Counted from the stretch's first letter, positions 8,975 through 18,421 are shown. The stretch is DNA of 64,000 bases from Halobacterium sp. KA-4 (GCF_021028995.1 NZ_JAJJZG010000001.1:248001-312000); one strand, 5' to 3'. A program made the numbers and translations. Notes: a model not told the origin generated them from the letters alone.

Positions 8975-8990
8975 TTTAGGTCGGCCTAAA
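8975..8990 (+). promoter_or_regulatory. DtxR/Idr-like palindromic operator between TATA and start
   Basis: TTTAGG-TCGG-CCTAAA is a perfect 6-bp inverted repeat with a 4-bp centre, the spacing of the DtxR/IdeR half-site pattern TTAGG-N4-CCTAA. It lies just below a T-rich TATA-like run (8962-8973) and ends 5 nt before an ATG at 8996. A bound repressor would cover the transcription start. Halobacterium has DtxR homologues (Idr1, Idr2, SirR), so iron- or manganese-dependent repression is the natural inference. Confidence 0.6.
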
Positions 8991-8995
8991 AAAAC

Positions 8996-9043
8996 ATGTG
9001 CGAGCGACCGACTCTAGACGACGCCGACGGGAGGGGAGCGTGA
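8996..9043 (+). CDS. 15-codon leader ORF coupled to the 254-aa gene
   Basis: ATG at 8996 opens a tiny ORF reading MCERPTLDDADGRGA, and its TGA overlaps the next gene's ATG as TGATG (9041-9045). The TATA-like run at 8962-8973 is 23-34 nt above this ATG, so a leaderless transcript would begin here. Ribosomes would then reach the main gene by termination-reinitiation. It may be purely a leader rather than a functional peptide. Confidence 0.45.
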   Translation: MCERPTLDDADGRGA

Positions 9044-9807
9044 TGGGCGACGACCTCCGAACGATGCGCGAGCGACTCGACGCCCTGGCCAGCGAGGACG
9101 GCCGCTTCTACGTCGCCTGCGCGCGCACCGGCGAACGCCCGTTCCCGGTCGGTGGCCTGCGGTTCGCGGACCGCGAAACGGCCGCCGACGCCGTCGAGTT
9201 GGCCCGCGCGTACCGCGGAACGCTGGAGCGCTACGACCCGCGGGCGCCACACTACGACCTCGTCGTCCACGAGCAGACCAACCCCGTGCCGCCGGCGGAC
9301 GCGCCGTCGCTGCCGGACGCCTGCCACGACGTCACCGGCGCGGTGTTCGAGGCACTGAGCGGGGCCGGCCACCGCGACGCCGAGCGCACGATTCTGGACG
9401 CGTACTTCGCCGCCGCGGAAGCCACCACCGACCCCGACGACCTCTGCGTCGTCCTGCTGCGGTGCACGGCGCGCACGCTCGACGAGGAACTCACCGCTCA
9501 GGAGCAGGCAGACGTCCTCGCGGACGCCGCGCGCCGGGCCGACATCGCCGAGGACGCGGCCAGCGTCGGCGACGCGCTGGCGACGGTCGCGGGCGCGGAC
9601 CTCGCGGACGCGCTCGCGGAGACGACGCACGGCTGGCGGTTCGACCCGACAGTCCGGGTCGTCGACGCCGCCGTCACGCTCCCCGCAGCCATCGCCGTGC
9701 TGGCGGTGCAACCGGACGCAGAACCAGTCTTTGACCGCGCTGGTGAGGGCGTCCGCGCGCGGCTCGACGGCGGACCCACCGGATTGGCAACCGCTCCCTT
9801 ACAGTAG
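9043..9807 (+). CDS. Haloarchaeal protein of unknown function, possibly metal-regulated
   Basis: 254-aa acidic, mostly helical soluble protein. The N-terminus (MGDDLRTMRERLDALASEDG, then FYVACARTGERPFPVGGLRF) recalls haloarchaeal DUF7551/DUF7552 proteins; the C-terminal 150 residues are Ala-rich helices with no catalytic motif I recognise. It sits behind a DtxR-like palindrome and a coupled 15-codon leader ORF, so expression may respond to iron or manganese. Its stop overlaps the convergent thiN-type gene by 9 nt. Confidence 0.75.
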   Translation: MGDDLRTMRERLDALASEDGRFYVACARTGERPFPVGGLRFADRETAADAVELARAYRGTLERYDPRAPHYDLVVHEQTNPVPPADAPSLPDACHDVTGAVFEALSGAGHRDAERTILDAYFAAAEATTDPDDLCVVLLRCTARTLDEELTAQEQADVLADAARRADIAEDAASVGDALATVAGADLADALAETTHGWRFDPTVRVVDAAVTLPAAIAVLAVQPDAEPVFDRAGEGVRARLDGGPTGLATAPLQ

Positions 9808-10701
9808 TTCGCGCGCCATCTCGGCGGCCGCAGGCGCGCTGTCCGCGAGCAAGTAAACGATTGGCTCGACGCCGAAGCCGCCGGTCTGGTAGAGCACGTC
9901 CGCCTCCGGGTGGTCCGCGACGACGGGCCGGAGCGCCTCCGAGGTCGCTTCGCCTTCTGGGTCGAACTCGACGGTTTCGTAGCCGAGGTCCTCCAGTTCG
10001 TCGACGATGCCCGGGTCGTAGTGGACGTTCAGACACGCGCGAGCGTCGCTGCCCGCGTCGCGCGTGGCGAGCAGGATGGACGCGACGTGGACGCTAACGC
10101 CGAACTCGGGGTCGGCGGGAATCTCCGTGCGCCCCATCACGTCCAGAATCCGGCCGGGGACGCCCGCCACGTCCTCGACGCCGTCGGCGTCGGGCGTGCA
10201 CTCCACGAGGTTCGAGCCGACCGCGGGGATGAGCGTCGCGAACCCGCTGGCGTGTTCGAGGATGCGGACGCCGCGGCGCACCGACGAGAGCACGCGCTCG
10301 CGGACGCGCACCTCGCTCTCGGGGTCGTGGACGCGGAAGTCCCCCTCGTACTCCGCGAGTTCGGGCATCGCCTCCTCGTGGAGTTCCGCGACGACGTCGC
10401 CGCGCGCGGACAGCCGCCGAATCAGCACCTCTGCTTCGACGAGTGCCTGCACCTGTGACATGTCGCCGCTCGCGAGCCCCTCGCCGACGCGCTCGACCGT
10501 CTCGCGGACGCGCTCGTCGTCGGCGACTTCACCGTTGACCGTGACCTCGCCGTGGGCGTACTTCGAGACCGCGGACTGGCTGACACCGAGCAGTTCCGCG
10601 ACCTCGTGCTGGGTGAGTCCGCGCTCGCGGAGGTCCGCGGCGAGCAGCGAGCGGAACGTCGGGAGGAACTCCTCGACGACGACCTCCTCGAGGAACTTCA
10701 T
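9799..10701 (-). CDS. HTH-ThiN protein (thiamine regulator, ThiR-like)
   Basis: 300-aa protein with an N-terminal Cro/XRE-type helix-turn-helix ([20 protein letters not shown] near residues 28-48) and a C-terminal ThiN domain from about 125, including [20 protein letters not shown], and [20 protein letters not shown]. ThiN is the archaeal thiamine-phosphate synthase; HTH-fused forms act as regulators of thiamine biosynthesis that sense thiamine phosphate. I cannot tell from sequence whether this copy keeps catalysis. Its start overlaps the dcd stop by 4 nt, so the two are cotranscribed. Confidence 0.85.
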   Translation of the reverse strand: MKFLEEVVVEEFLPTFRSLLAADLRERGLTQHEVAELLGVSQSAVSKYAHGEVTVNGEVADDERVRETVERVGEGLASGDMSQVQALVEAEVLIRRLSARGDVVAELHEEAMPELAEYEGDFRVHDPESEVRVRERVLSSVRRGVRILEHASGFATLIPAVGSNLVECTPDADGVEDVAGVPGRILDVMGRTEIPADPEFGVSVHVASILLATRDAGSDARACLNVHYDPGIVDELEDLGYETVEFDPEGEATSEALRPVVADHPEADVLYQTGGFGVEPIVYLLADSAPAAAEMARELL

Positions 10702-11285
10702 TGGTCGCCACCGAATTCGCGGTCGCCGCGGATGCGGCTGGCCTGCGGGCCGTCCTGGTCCTGGTACTTCGAGCCGCGCTCCTCGCCGTACGGCCGCTCG
10801 GCGGGGCTAGAGAGTTTCGTGAATACGAGCTGGCTGATGCGCATGTCCGGCGTGAGCGCGACCGGGACCTTCCCGAGGTTCGAGAGCTCGAGCGTGACTT
10901 TCCCCTCGAAGCCGGGGTCGATGAAGCCCGCTGTAGCGTGGACGACCACGGCGAGTCGACCGAGCGACGACCGGCCTTCGACTTGCGCGACGAGGTCCGG
11001 CGGCACCTCCACGCGCTCTTTCGTGGTGCCGAGCACGAAGTCGCCGGGGTGGAGGATGAACTCGTCGCCGTCCTCCACGACGGTCTCGGTGACGTAGTCC
11101 TCGACTTCCTCTTCTCTGTTGGGGTGGATGCAGGGGACGTTCGCGCGCTCGAACTCCAGGAAGCGCCGGCCGAGTCGGACGTCGACGCTCGCGGGCTGGA
11201 CCTGGAGGTCGATGTCGTCGAGCGGTTCGACGACGAGGTCGCCCTCCTGCAGCCGCGAGAGGATGTCCCGGTCGGAGAGTATCAT
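10698..11285 (-). CDS. dcd: dCTP deaminase
   Basis: Deaminates dCTP to dUTP on the way to dTTP. The 195-aa trimeric-type protein carries the conserved core [19 protein letters not shown] and [14 protein letters not shown] (catalytic glutamate in LELSN), plus [12 protein letters not shown] at the N-terminus and a C-terminal tail with [16 protein letters not shown] that closes over the active site. Length is standard for archaea. It is the first gene of a two-gene operon with the HTH-ThiN protein (4-nt overlap). Confidence 0.95.
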   Translation of the reverse strand: MILSDRDILSRLQEGDLVVEPLDDIDLQVQPASVDVRLGRRFLEFERANVPCIHPNREEEVEDYVTETVVEDGDEFILHPGDFVLGTTKERVEVPPDLVAQVEGRSSLGRLAVVVHATAGFIDPGFEGKVTLELSNLGKVPVALTPDMRISQLVFTKLSSPAERPYGEERGSKYQDQDGPQASRIRGDREFGGDQ

Positions 11286-11318
11286 ACTGGGTCGTGAACC
11301 CCGGAGCGCCTAAAGGTT

Positions 11319-11933
11319 TCAGAACAGGCTGAGCAGCCAGCCGCCGTACGCGACGACAGCCGCGACCACGAGCGCGCTGCCTTCGTCGGCGTCGAATTCG
11401 ACGTACAGCCCCTCGGTGTAGATGTACGTCTGCCAGCCGGCGACGACGAACGTGAACGCGCCGCGGAGGAGGCCGGTCGAGCGGAACGTCGACCGGAACT
11501 GCCGGGCGAACGTTTCTGAGGTGTCGAAGGAGGCGGACTGGAGCACGAACGCGAGCACGGCGAACGCGAACACTGTGTTGAGAATCGACGGGACGGTCCC
11601 CCAGCCGGCGACCGCGAGCGTCTCGCGGAACGTCCCTTCGTGGCCGATGACGGCGCGCGCGAGCAGGTGGAGGATGCCCGCGACGATGACCCAGCCGACG
11701 AAGAACAGGACGACGATGCCGACGATTTCCGCGGAGAGCAGACTCCACACCTCGCTGGCTGCGTCGCCGTGGCCGGCCCGTCGGACGCGACGCACGAACA
11801 GTGCGGCGAACCCGTAGAGGGCGGCTGCGAGCACGAGCGCGGCGACGCCGACCGCAGCGACGGCTGGCCGCAGGTCGAAGCCGCGTTCCTCGAAGTACCG
11901 GCGCGGTCTGGAGAGCGGAGTGCGCGGGGCCAT
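11319..11933 (-). CDS. Yip1-family multi-pass membrane protein
   Basis: 204-aa membrane protein with about five hydrophobic segments: [37 protein letters not shown], a segment around [19 protein letters not shown], a weaker segment around [13 protein letters not shown], and [19 protein letters not shown] at the end. The arrangement matches the Yip1 domain, of unclear role in archaea. The start at 11933 ([14 protein letters not shown]) is preferred; the longer frame to 12050 overlaps the divergent pth2 gene and is basic. It stands alone between dcd and pth2. Confidence 0.8.
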   Translation of the reverse strand: MAPRTPLSRPRRYFEERGFDLRPAVAAVGVAALVLAAALYGFAALFVRRVRRAGHGDAASEVWSLLSAEIVGIVVLFFVGWVIVAGILHLLARAVIGHEGTFRETLAVAGWGTVPSILNTVFAFAVLAFVLQSASFDTSETFARQFRSTFRSTGLLRGAFTFVVAGWQTYIYTEGLYVEFDADEGSALVVAAVVAYGGWLLSLF

Positions 11934-12018
11934 GTCCCGGCCTGCCGGCGGAATCGGCAAATGTCTGTCGGCGCCACGAGTAGCCAACACTTTGCCCGCG
12001 CCGCCCCTACGCCGTTGC

Positions 12019-12357
12019 ATGAAGCAGGTCATCGCCGCCCGAACGGACATCGGGATGGGGAAGGGGAAGCTCGCGGTGCAGGTCGCGCACGCCTCCCTGA
12101 AAGCCTACGAGTACGCCGACGATCGGGCCCAACGACAGTGGAAACAGCAGGGCCAGACCAAGGTCGTCGTGAAGGCCAGCAGCGAGCGCGAACTCTACCA
12201 GATTGCGGAGGAAGCGAAAGCCAAGGGGCTGCCGTCCGCGGTCATCGAGGACGCCGGCCGCACCCAGTTGGAGCCAGGGACGCCGACGGCGGTCGCGGTC
12301 GGTCCGGCTGCCGACGCCGACGTGGACGAAATCACCGGCGACCTCTCGCTGTTCTGA
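12019..12357 (+). CDS. pth2: Peptidyl-tRNA hydrolase (Pth2 type)
   Basis: Releases peptides from prematurely dropped peptidyl-tRNA. The 112-aa protein is a complete Pth2: [21 protein letters not shown] with the catalytic-site lysines, [12 protein letters not shown], the [20 protein letters not shown] strand-helix, [20 protein letters not shown] and a final [19 protein letters not shown]. It ends in tandem in-frame stops TGA-TAA, the last A of which starts the truD ATG. The two form an operon. Confidence 0.95.
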   Translation: MKQVIAARTDIGMGKGKLAVQVAHASLKAYEYADDRAQRQWKQQGQTKVVVKASSERELYQIAEEAKAKGLPSAVIEDAGRTQLEPGTPTAVAVGPAADADVDEITGDLSLF

Positions 12358-12359
12358 TA

Positions 12360-13664
12360 ATGCGGGACGTTCACGAATTGGAACGCGCGGTCGGCATGTG
12401 GTACTACGCCAGCGACAGCGACGGCACCGGCGGCCGCCTCCGCGAGTCGCCGTCGGACTTCCGCGTCACCGAAATCGAGGACTTCGACACGCAGCCCGTC
12501 GACGCGGACCAGGCGGACTACCCGTGGCTCGTGTTGCGCGTGACGCTGACGTCGTGGGACACCAACGACTTCGCCCGCGAATTCGCGAACCGCCTCGGAA
12601 TGAGTCGCGAGCGCGTGACGTGGGCGGGGACGAAGGACCGCCACGCCGTCACCACCCAGTTGTTCGCCGTCCGCGACGTCGAGCCCAAGGACGTGCCCGA
12701 GATTTCGGACGCGGGCATCGACGTCGTGGGTCGGGCGGGCCGCGGCCTCCAATTCGGCGACCTCGCGGGTAACGAGTTCCGCGTCGTCGTTCGCGACCCC
12801 GACAACCCCGAGCAGGCCGACGCCGTCACCGCGGACCTCGCGGCGTTCGGCAGCGGCGAGCCCGGCGTCCCGAACTTCTTCGGCCAGCAGCGCTTCGGCA
12901 GCAAGCGCCCCATCACGCACGAGGTCGGGCTCGCCATCCTCCGCGACGACTGGGAGGGCGCGGCGATGGCGTACCTCGGCGCGCCCAGCGAGTACGAGCC
13001 CAAAGACAGCCAGCGCGCCCGCCGGTTCGTCGAGGACACCCGTGACTGGGAGGCCGCCTTAGAGGAGTTCCCGAACCGGCTGCGCTACGAGCGCACGATG
13101 CTGCACGAATTGGCGGACGGCGGGAGTTTCCGGGACGCCGTCGAGACGTTCCCGTCGAACCTCCAGCGGCTGTTCGTCCACGCCGCCCAATCGTACGCGT
13201 TCAACCGCATGCTCTCCGAGCGCATGGAGCGCGGGCTGCCGTTCCACGAGCCCGTCGAGGGCGACGTCGTCTGGTTCGCCGAATCGGACGCGCCCGAGGG
13301 CGTCGCCCGCCCGGATTCGAGCCGCCAGCAGCGCGTCACCGCCGACCGCGTGGACGTGATTGCACGCCACTGCGCGCGGGGCCGGGCGTTCGTCACCGCG
13401 CCGCTCGTCGGCACCGACATCGAACTCGCCGAGGGTGAACCCGGCGAAATCGAGCGCGCTGTCCTCGGCGAACTCGACCTAGAACCCGGGGACTTCGACC
13501 TCCCCGGCGAGTTCGACTCCGCGGGGACGCGGCGCGCAGTCCTGCTCCGCCCCGACCTCGGTGTCGAACGCGACCCCCTAACCTTCGACTTCGCGCTCCC
13601 CTCCGGGAGCTACGCGACGGTCGTCCTGCGCGAGTACCTGAAGACGGACCCGACGGACCTCTGA
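12360..13664 (+). CDS. truD: tRNA pseudouridine synthase D
   Basis: Isomerises a specific uridine (position 13 in the model enzyme) in tRNA. The 434-aa archaeal TruD has the catalytic aspartate D93 in [13 protein letters not shown], the conserved N-terminal FRVTEIEDF, the NFFGQQRFG motif that begins the TRUD insertion domain, and a C-terminal [16 protein letters not shown] block that completes the catalytic fold. The ATG overlaps the second stop codon of pth2 by one base, so translation is likely coupled. Confidence 0.95.
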   Translation: MRDVHELERAVGMWYYASDSDGTGGRLRESPSDFRVTEIEDFDTQPVDADQADYPWLVLRVTLTSWDTNDFAREFANRLGMSRERVTWAGTKDRHAVTTQLFAVRDVEPKDVPEISDAGIDVVGRAGRGLQFGDLAGNEFRVVVRDPDNPEQADAVTADLAAFGSGEPGVPNFFGQQRFGSKRPITHEVGLAILRDDWEGAAMAYLGAPSEYEPKDSQRARRFVEDTRDWEAALEEFPNRLRYERTMLHELADGGSFRDAVETFPSNLQRLFVHAAQSYAFNRMLSERMERGLPFHEPVEGDVVWFAESDAPEGVARPDSSRQQRVTADRVDVIARHCARGRAFVTAPLVGTDIELAEGEPGEIERAVLGELDLEPGDFDLPGEFDSAGTRRAVLLRPDLGVERDPLTFDFALPSGSYATVVLREYLKTDPTDL

Positions 13665-13678
13665 CGGGCGACCCCGTA

Positions 13679-14005
13679 TCAGACGGCCGCGTCTGCGCCG
13701 CTGTCGGCCGCGAGCACGACGGCAGCGACGACCAGGAGGCCGGCGACGGGGAAGACGTACAGCCAGAGTGCGGCCTGCCAGAAGCCCAGGAGAAACAGGG
13801 CGCACGCGCCGCTGGCAGCCACGAACGCCCGTTCCGATACCACCCCGGCAGCACCCGCGATTGCGCTCGCGCCGAGCGCCGCGAACAACGCCAACCGTGC
13901 CGAGGTGTAGCCGGGCTGGCCGAGGTACCAGCCTAACACACCGAGGAACGCGGCGACCACGAGGACGGTCAGCCCGCGAACGGCGGCCGTTGTGGAGGGC
14001 GTCAT
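13679..14005 (-). CDS. Small multi-pass membrane protein, function unknown
   Basis: 108 aa with four predicted hydrophobic segments: VRGLTVLVVAAFLGVLGWYL, LALFAALGASAIAGAAGVV, AFVAASGACALFLLGFW and ALWLYVFPVAGLLVVAAVVL. No charged motif suggests a function. An ATG at 14005 is used; a GTG one codon earlier is possible. Convergent with truD and divergent from the DUF2103 gene. Confidence 0.7.
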   Translation of the reverse strand: MTPSTTAAVRGLTVLVVAAFLGVLGWYLGQPGYTSARLALFAALGASAIAGAAGVVSERAFVAASGACALFLLGFWQAALWLYVFPVAGLLVVAAVVLAADSGADAAV

Positions 14006-14115
14006 CACGCCGAAGCGTACTGCCGGCTCGCGGAAAGTACCACCGCCGGCGCGACAGTACGGCCGCGACCGCGCGAAACACCGGGCTTTTGCGCGCCGGC
14101 ACCGTTCTCCGGGAC

Positions 14116-14838
14116 ATGGACTGTCGGCGGTGTGGCACGCCCCTGCGCAAGCCGGGCGACTACTGCCTGGTCTGTGACACCGCCAACTGCGACGCGGTCG
14201 TCGCCGCCTGCGACCGCGACCACGCGACGCTCACGTTCCTCGACGACGAGGAAGTTGTCGGCCAGACCGACATCGCCACCGTCCCCGAGGAGGGCGGCGA
14301 GACCGGCGTCGTCGAACTACGGAACTTCGCCGGCCGCATCGCCGACGAAATCCGGCGCAAGCGTCCCGAGGACGTCTTCGTCGCGGGCGACCACGACGTG
14401 ATTCGCGCGGTGCGCGCGGACCTCCACTACGAGGTCTACCGCGTCCCCCGCGAGAACCCCGTCGAGTCGGTGGTCGAGCGCCGCGGCGACCGCTCGCTCG
14501 ACGTCGTCGACGAACCCGCCCGCGAGAAAATCGGCGGCCGCCACTCCACGCTCATCGGGAACCGCGACGGCCAGCGCGCGATTCGCACCGTCGCCGACCA
14601 CCCGAACGTCAAGAAGGTCATCCCGGGCCCCATCGACGCCGGCGGCTCCGGCTCCCGGACGGGCGTCCGCGCGAAGGTCACGCGCGCCGACGACAACGGC
14701 AACCTCCGCCTCCTGGTGCGAGACGGCTCCAGCGTTCAGGAGAACCGCGTCGTGACGACCGCGATGAACCGCGACACCGGCGAACGCGTCCGCGCGGACC
14801 TCAACGACGCGCTCGCCGAAGAAGAACTACGGGACTGA
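14116..14838 (+). CDS. DUF2103 predicted metal-binding protein
   Basis: 240-aa protein of the archaeal COG4031/DUF2103 family. It opens with a zinc ribbon-like MDCRRCGTPLRKPGDYCLVC (C3, C6 and C17, C20). Then comes a family-specific domain, with the recognisable block HPNVKKVIPGPIDAGGSGSR near 165-185 and SVQENRVVTTAMNRDTGERV near the end. The family is conserved but uncharacterised; the zinc ribbon and basic patches fit a nucleic-acid role, which is inference. Confidence 0.85.
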   Translation: MDCRRCGTPLRKPGDYCLVCDTANCDAVVAACDRDHATLTFLDDEEVVGQTDIATVPEEGGETGVVELRNFAGRIADEIRRKRPEDVFVAGDHDVIRAVRADLHYEVYRVPRENPVESVVERRGDRSLDVVDEPAREKIGGRHSTLIGNRDGQRAIRTVADHPNVKKVIPGPIDAGGSGSRTGVRAKVTRADDNGNLRLLVRDGSSVQENRVVTTAMNRDTGERVRADLNDALAEEELRD

Positions 14839-14844
14839 AGTCGC

Positions 14845-15005
14845 GCGATAACGTGGTCTCGCGCTACCCAGGCACGCTGCTCACGCATCGCTGCGCTCCG
14901 CGTTCGCATTAACGTGCCCACGCGTTGCTCGGGCACGCAGCTCACGGCTCACTTCGTTCGCCGTTCGCGGTAACGTGGTCTCGCTGCGCTCGACCACGCA
15001 ACGTA
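14845..15005. repeat. Intergenic direct and inverted short repeats (haloarchaeal type)
   Basis: No gene. The stretch repeats TAACGTGGTCTCGC (14850 and 14972 regions), GCCCACGCGTTGCTCGGGCACGC and CTCACTTCGTTCGCCGTTCGC-type units with clear inverted arms (GTGCCC/GGGCAC). It precedes the eL43 promoter. Such GC-skewed CGTTCGC/GCGAACG units are common between haloarchaeal genes, and they may form hairpins or terminate upstream transcripts. Confidence 0.45.
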
Positions 15006-15041
15006 GCGTTTATGTGCGCCCCGACGGTAGAAGCGTTCACT

Positions 15042-15362
15042 ATGGCTAAGAAGGGCTCCACGGGGAGCGCCGGCCGATTCGGCGCGCGCTACGGCCGCGT
15101 CTCTCGGCGTCGCGTCTCCGAAATCGAGGACGAGATGAACGAGAAACACGCCTGCCCGGACTGCGGTTCCGAAGCCGTCTCCCGACAGGGGACCGGCATC
15201 TGGCAGTGCTCGAAGTGCGACTACAAGTACGCCGGCGGCGCGTACAAGCCCGAGACGCCGGGCGGACGCACCGTCAGCCGCTCCATCCGCGCGGCGCTCG
15301 GCGAGGGCGAGGGCGAAGCGGACGTCGAAGCCGAGGCCGACGTCGAAGCCGTCGAGGAGTAA
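15042..15362 (+). CDS. rpl37ae: Ribosomal protein eL43 (L37Ae)
   Basis: 106-aa large-subunit protein. [20 protein letters not shown] is the archaeal N-terminus, and a C4 zinc ribbon follows (CPDCGS...CSKCDY). The acidic C-terminal tail (repeats of [11 protein letters not shown]) is a haloarchaeal addition. A TATA-like GTTTATGTG at 15007-15015 lies 27-35 nt upstream. First gene of a compact cluster with rpo12, pcc1, pfdB and a DUF3194 gene. Confidence 0.97.
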   Translation: MAKKGSTGSAGRFGARYGRVSRRRVSEIEDEMNEKHACPDCGSEAVSRQGTGIWQCSKCDYKYAGGAYKPETPGGRTVSRSIRAALGEGEGEADVEAEADVEAVEE

Positions 15363-15364
15363 GC

Positions 15365-15499
15365 ATGGCGTACAAGTGCTCCCGCTGTAAGCGCGACGTC
15401 GAACTCGACGAGTACGGCGGGGTTCGGTGCCCGTACTGTGGGCACCGCGTCCTCCTCAAAGAGCGGAGCCGCGACATCAAGGAAGTCGAAGTCCGATAA
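15365..15499 (+). CDS. rpo12: RNA polymerase subunit Rpo12 (RpoP)
   Basis: 44-aa zinc-ribbon subunit of archaeal RNA polymerase, the Rpb12 homologue, which helps hold the Rpo3/Rpo10 assembly platform. Zinc ligands are in [21 protein letters not shown]. Only 2 nt separate it from eL43, so they are cotranscribed; this gene order is widespread in archaea. Confidence 0.95.
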   Translation: MAYKCSRCKRDVELDEYGGVRCPYCGHRVLLKERSRDIKEVEVR

Positions 15500-15505
15500 C
15501 GGCCG

Positions 15506-15763
15506 GTGGACCACTCCACGGAACTGGTTTTCGAGTACGGTTCTTCCGCGGTCGCTCGCACCGTCGAGCGTAGCGTCGCGGTCGAAGCCGGCGACATCGA
15601 GGGCGACCGTAGCGAGGCGGCCGTCCGGCGCGAGGACGCGACCGTCACGGTCACCGTCGACGCAGCGGACCTGACCGCGCTGCGCGCCGGGAACAACACG
15701 TGGCTGACGCTCGTTGAGGTCACCGAGCGCGTGGCGGACGCTGCCGGCGGCGAGCGGCGCTGA
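15506..15763 (+). CDS. pcc1: KEOPS complex subunit Pcc1
   Basis: 85-aa dimerising subunit of KEOPS, which with Kae1, Bud32 and Cgi121 makes t6A37 on ANN-decoding tRNAs. The fold is visible as two beta strands (LVFEYGSSAVARTVERSV; DATVTVTVDAADLTALRAGN) and a helix (WLTLVEVTERVADAA). Start is a GTG at 15506, six nt after the rpo12 stop; no ATG gives a full-length domain. Position in this operon is typical. Confidence 0.9.
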   Translation: MDHSTELVFEYGSSAVARTVERSVAVEAGDIEGDRSEAAVRREDATVTVTVDAADLTALRAGNNTWLTLVEVTERVADAAGGERR

Positions 15764-15849
15764 GTCACCCGAAGTCCGGTTCCTGAAGCGCGTCGGCCTC
15801 GCGGCACGTAATACGGGGGTTTTTCTGTCGGGCGCGCCTCCCCAGACGT

Positions 15850-16230
15850 ATGCAGGGCAATCTGCCGCCGGAAGCACAGGAGAAGCTCGAGCAGCTACAG
15901 GACCTTCAGGAGAAAGCGCAGACGGTCGCGGCCCAGAAGCAGCAGGCCGAGACCCAGCTCACCGAGGCCCAGACCGCCCTCGACGCCCTCGACGACATCG
16001 AGGAGGACGCGACGATGTACCGCGAGGTCGGCGAACTCCTCGTGGAGACGGACTACGACGACGCCGCCGACGACCTCGAAGAGAAGGTCGACAACCTCGA
16101 AGTCCGCGTCGAGACCCTCTCGAAGCAGGAGGAGCGCGTGCAGGAGCAGTTCGAGGAACTCCAGGAGGAGCTCCAGGAGATGCTCGGCGGTGCCGGCGGC
16201 GGCGGTCCGATGGGCGGCCCGAGCGCGTAA
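15850..16230 (+). CDS. pfdB: Prefoldin subunit beta
   Basis: 126-aa chaperone subunit that with prefoldin alpha forms a jellyfish-shaped hexamer delivering unfolded proteins to the thermosome. Two long coiled-coil helices (about 5-45 and 75-115, rich in [12 protein letters not shown] and [11 protein letters not shown]-like heptads) flank the beta-hairpin [20 protein letters not shown]. The Gly-rich [11 protein letters not shown] tail is common in archaea. It is 86 nt below pcc1 with its own weak TTTTTCTG box near 15820. Confidence 0.95.
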   Translation: MQGNLPPEAQEKLEQLQDLQEKAQTVAAQKQQAETQLTEAQTALDALDDIEEDATMYREVGELLVETDYDDAADDLEEKVDNLEVRVETLSKQEERVQEQFEELQEELQEMLGGAGGGGPMGGPSA

Positions 16231-16233
16231 CTG

Positions 16234-16485
16234 ATGACTGACGAGGAGCCGTCCGACGAGGAAGTCGTCGAGACCGCGGCCGAGGCCGCCGAAGGCCTCG
16301 TGTTCTCGCGGCTCGCGACCGGTGACGTCGACGACCTCGACATCACCGTCACGTTCGAGGATGGCGTACTCGACGTGGACGTCTACGTCCACGCGCCGGA
16401 CGCCGACGCCGACGTCGACCAGGTCGCGGAGGACGCCGCGCTCGCTGCGCGCGCTGCCGTCGACGACCTGTTCGCGGACGAGTAA
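16234..16485 (+). CDS. DUF3194 family protein
   Basis: 83-aa very acidic protein. It consists of an N-terminal helix (VVETAAEAAEGLVFSRL), a central beta segment (DLDITVTFEDGVLDVDVYVH) and a C-terminal helix. This architecture and its place 3 nt after prefoldin beta identify it as archaeal DUF3194. The function is unknown; constant linkage to prefoldin and RNAP genes suggests a translation or folding role. Confidence 0.88.
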   Translation: MTDEEPSDEEVVETAAEAAEGLVFSRLATGDVDDLDITVTFEDGVLDVDVYVHAPDADADVDQVAEDAALAARAAVDDLFADE

Positions 16486-16551
16486 CCGTTCTCGCTCGTT
16501 CGTTCTACTGTCCGATGCGTAGCGCCAGCCGTCGCGATTGCGCGACGGTGG

Positions 16552-18417
16552 CTACGTCAGGAAGAAGATGAGGATACTGATGGCGACGGTGGCGAGCACG
16601 GCGAGCGCGACAATCACGCCGCCCATCGCGATGACAGCGTTGGCGTGGCTGGCGAGCGTCTCCGTGCGGTCGTTGCCGAAGACGGTGACCTCGGCGCGCT
16701 CGCTGGCCATGCCGGCTTCGACGGGTTCGAGGTCGGCGACGGCCTCGGCAGTGAGGTCCGTGACGAGGTCGACGAGTTCGTCCCAGTCGATGCTCGCGCC
16801 GACCTGGTTCGTGGACTCGACGGTGTTGACGATGTGGGTGTCCGTGGTCATGATTTCCGCGTGGTCGACGCCGTCGAGCGCGTCGATGAGTTCCTCGCGG
16901 AGCCCGGGTTCCATGTTGTTCCCGTCGACGAGCACGTACGCCGTGCGGTCGCCGCCCGTATCGAGGACGGCGACGCGGACGCCAAGCGGGCCGATGCCGT
17001 CCTCGGGCCGCCACGCCGTGCGGTCCCACGCGACGCCGAGTTCGAGGCTGTCCTCGTCGGCGTCCCGGAGGCTGCGCGCGGTCTCGCCGGCGGCCTGAAT
17101 CATGTCGAACGAGCGCTTGCTCCCGGGGTAGACGTGCCCGAGGTCGTCGCCGCCGAGCCCGTTGTTGCAGTTGTGGGCGTCCGCCAGCAGGACGTCGTCC
17201 ATGCCCTCGACGCGGGCTTCGGCGGTCGCGGAGAGGCCGACCGCGAACTCGACGTCGTCGGCGAATTCGGGGGAGAACGTGGAGACGAGGAGCGCGTCGT
17301 CGCCGAACGCCTGCCCGAGGAGCTTCGCGTCGCCCTCCTGGACGCGCACCGCGGGTGTCGCGCGGTCGCAGTAGTCGATGGACGCGTGGGCGCGCTCGGC
17401 GGCGTCGATGAGCGTGTCGACTTCGCGCTCCGTGACGAGGTTGAAGTCGTGGCCGGCGGTGGCGTGGGGCGGGAACGCCAGCCCGGTCGCTGACTCGGCG
17501 ACGCGCTGTGGGAGGTTCCCGCCGCCGATTTCCCCCATCGGCCCGGGGTGAATCATCGGCAACACGAACCGCGCTTTCTCCTCGCCGTCGTCGGCGTTCC
17601 GGAACGCCAGCACCGTTACGGGGACGACCGCTTCCTCGCCAATCTGCTCGAAGAAATCCTCCAGTTCGCGGGTGCCCTCGGCGATGTGACCGATGAATCC
17701 GCTGACGAAGTCGAGGACACTGACGCCGAGGCTGCGCTTCCACGGGCGGTCGATGGCGAGGACGAGCCCGTAGGCTGCGACCCCGTACAGCGCGGTCAGC
17801 AACACCAGCAGCACGAAGTCCCGGGGCGAGAACGCGTACTGAATCTCCGGCGGTGCCTCGGCGGGGCGGGAGAGGTAGGCGTTCACGAGGCGCCCGCCCG
17901 TGGTGAGGTAGTTCATCGTGCCGCTGTAGACGAACAACAGCAGACCCGCAGTCAGCGTCTGGATGCTCGCGGGAATCGCGGCGACCAGCGGTGAGTCCCG
18001 GGAGACCGCCAGCACCACGAGGAACCGAATCGCGAACACGAGCCCGAGCGCCGCGACGAGTGCGTCGAAGACGAAGTTCTGCCCGAACCGGCCGGTAATC
18101 GTGGCGACGACGCCCGCGGCCACGAGCACGACGACGACCACGACCTCGCAGGCGAACGCCAAAAGCGACGACCGGCTGTACGTGAGTTGGCCGCCGAAGT
18201 AGCGGTCGACCGGGGTGGTCGCGAGGCTCGCGACGACCGTCGGCACGCCGATGAAGAACACGCCCTGCCAGGCGTCCTCGAGCACGTACTGGCTGTCGAA
18301 GGCCGCGATGCCGGCCAGCGCCGCGATGACCAGCGAGAGCGCGACGCTCGTGTACCACTGGGGCGCGCGGAAGATGTACTTCGAGAGGCCCGCGAGTTCG
18401 CCCTGCGTCTCCGTCAT
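16552..18417 (-). CDS. DUF2070 family membrane protein
   Basis: 621-aa protein with about six membrane segments in residues 20-230 (for example VALSLVIAALAGIAAF, LLAFACEVVVVVVLVAAGVV, FVLLVLLTALYGVAAYGLVL). A soluble domain of about 330 residues follows, and a final TM helix (AVIAMGGVIVALAVLATVAI). The soluble part has metal- or phosphate-binding-like blocks: MIHPGPMGEIGGGNLP, DAHNCNNGLGGDD and TTDTHIVNT. This is the archaeal DUF2070 architecture; the reaction is unknown. A start at 18417 gives MTETQGELAGLSKYIF; the longer frame overlaps guaAa. Confidence 0.9.
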   Translation of the reverse strand: MTETQGELAGLSKYIFRAPQWYTSVALSLVIAALAGIAAFDSQYVLEDAWQGVFFIGVPTVVASLATTPVDRYFGGQLTYSRSSLLAFACEVVVVVVLVAAGVVATITGRFGQNFVFDALVAALGLVFAIRFLVVLAVSRDSPLVAAIPASIQTLTAGLLLFVYSGTMNYLTTGGRLVNAYLSRPAEAPPEIQYAFSPRDFVLLVLLTALYGVAAYGLVLAIDRPWKRSLGVSVLDFVSGFIGHIAEGTRELEDFFEQIGEEAVVPVTVLAFRNADDGEEKARFVLPMIHPGPMGEIGGGNLPQRVAESATGLAFPPHATAGHDFNLVTEREVDTLIDAAERAHASIDYCDRATPAVRVQEGDAKLLGQAFGDDALLVSTFSPEFADDVEFAVGLSATAEARVEGMDDVLLADAHNCNNGLGGDDLGHVYPGSKRSFDMIQAAGETARSLRDADEDSLELGVAWDRTAWRPEDGIGPLGVRVAVLDTGGDRTAYVLVDGNNMEPGLREELIDALDGVDHAEIMTTDTHIVNTVESTNQVGASIDWDELVDLVTDLTAEAVADLEPVEAGMASERAEVTVFGNDRTETLASHANAVIAMGGVIVALAVLATVAISILIFFLT

Positions 18418-18421
18418 GGGC

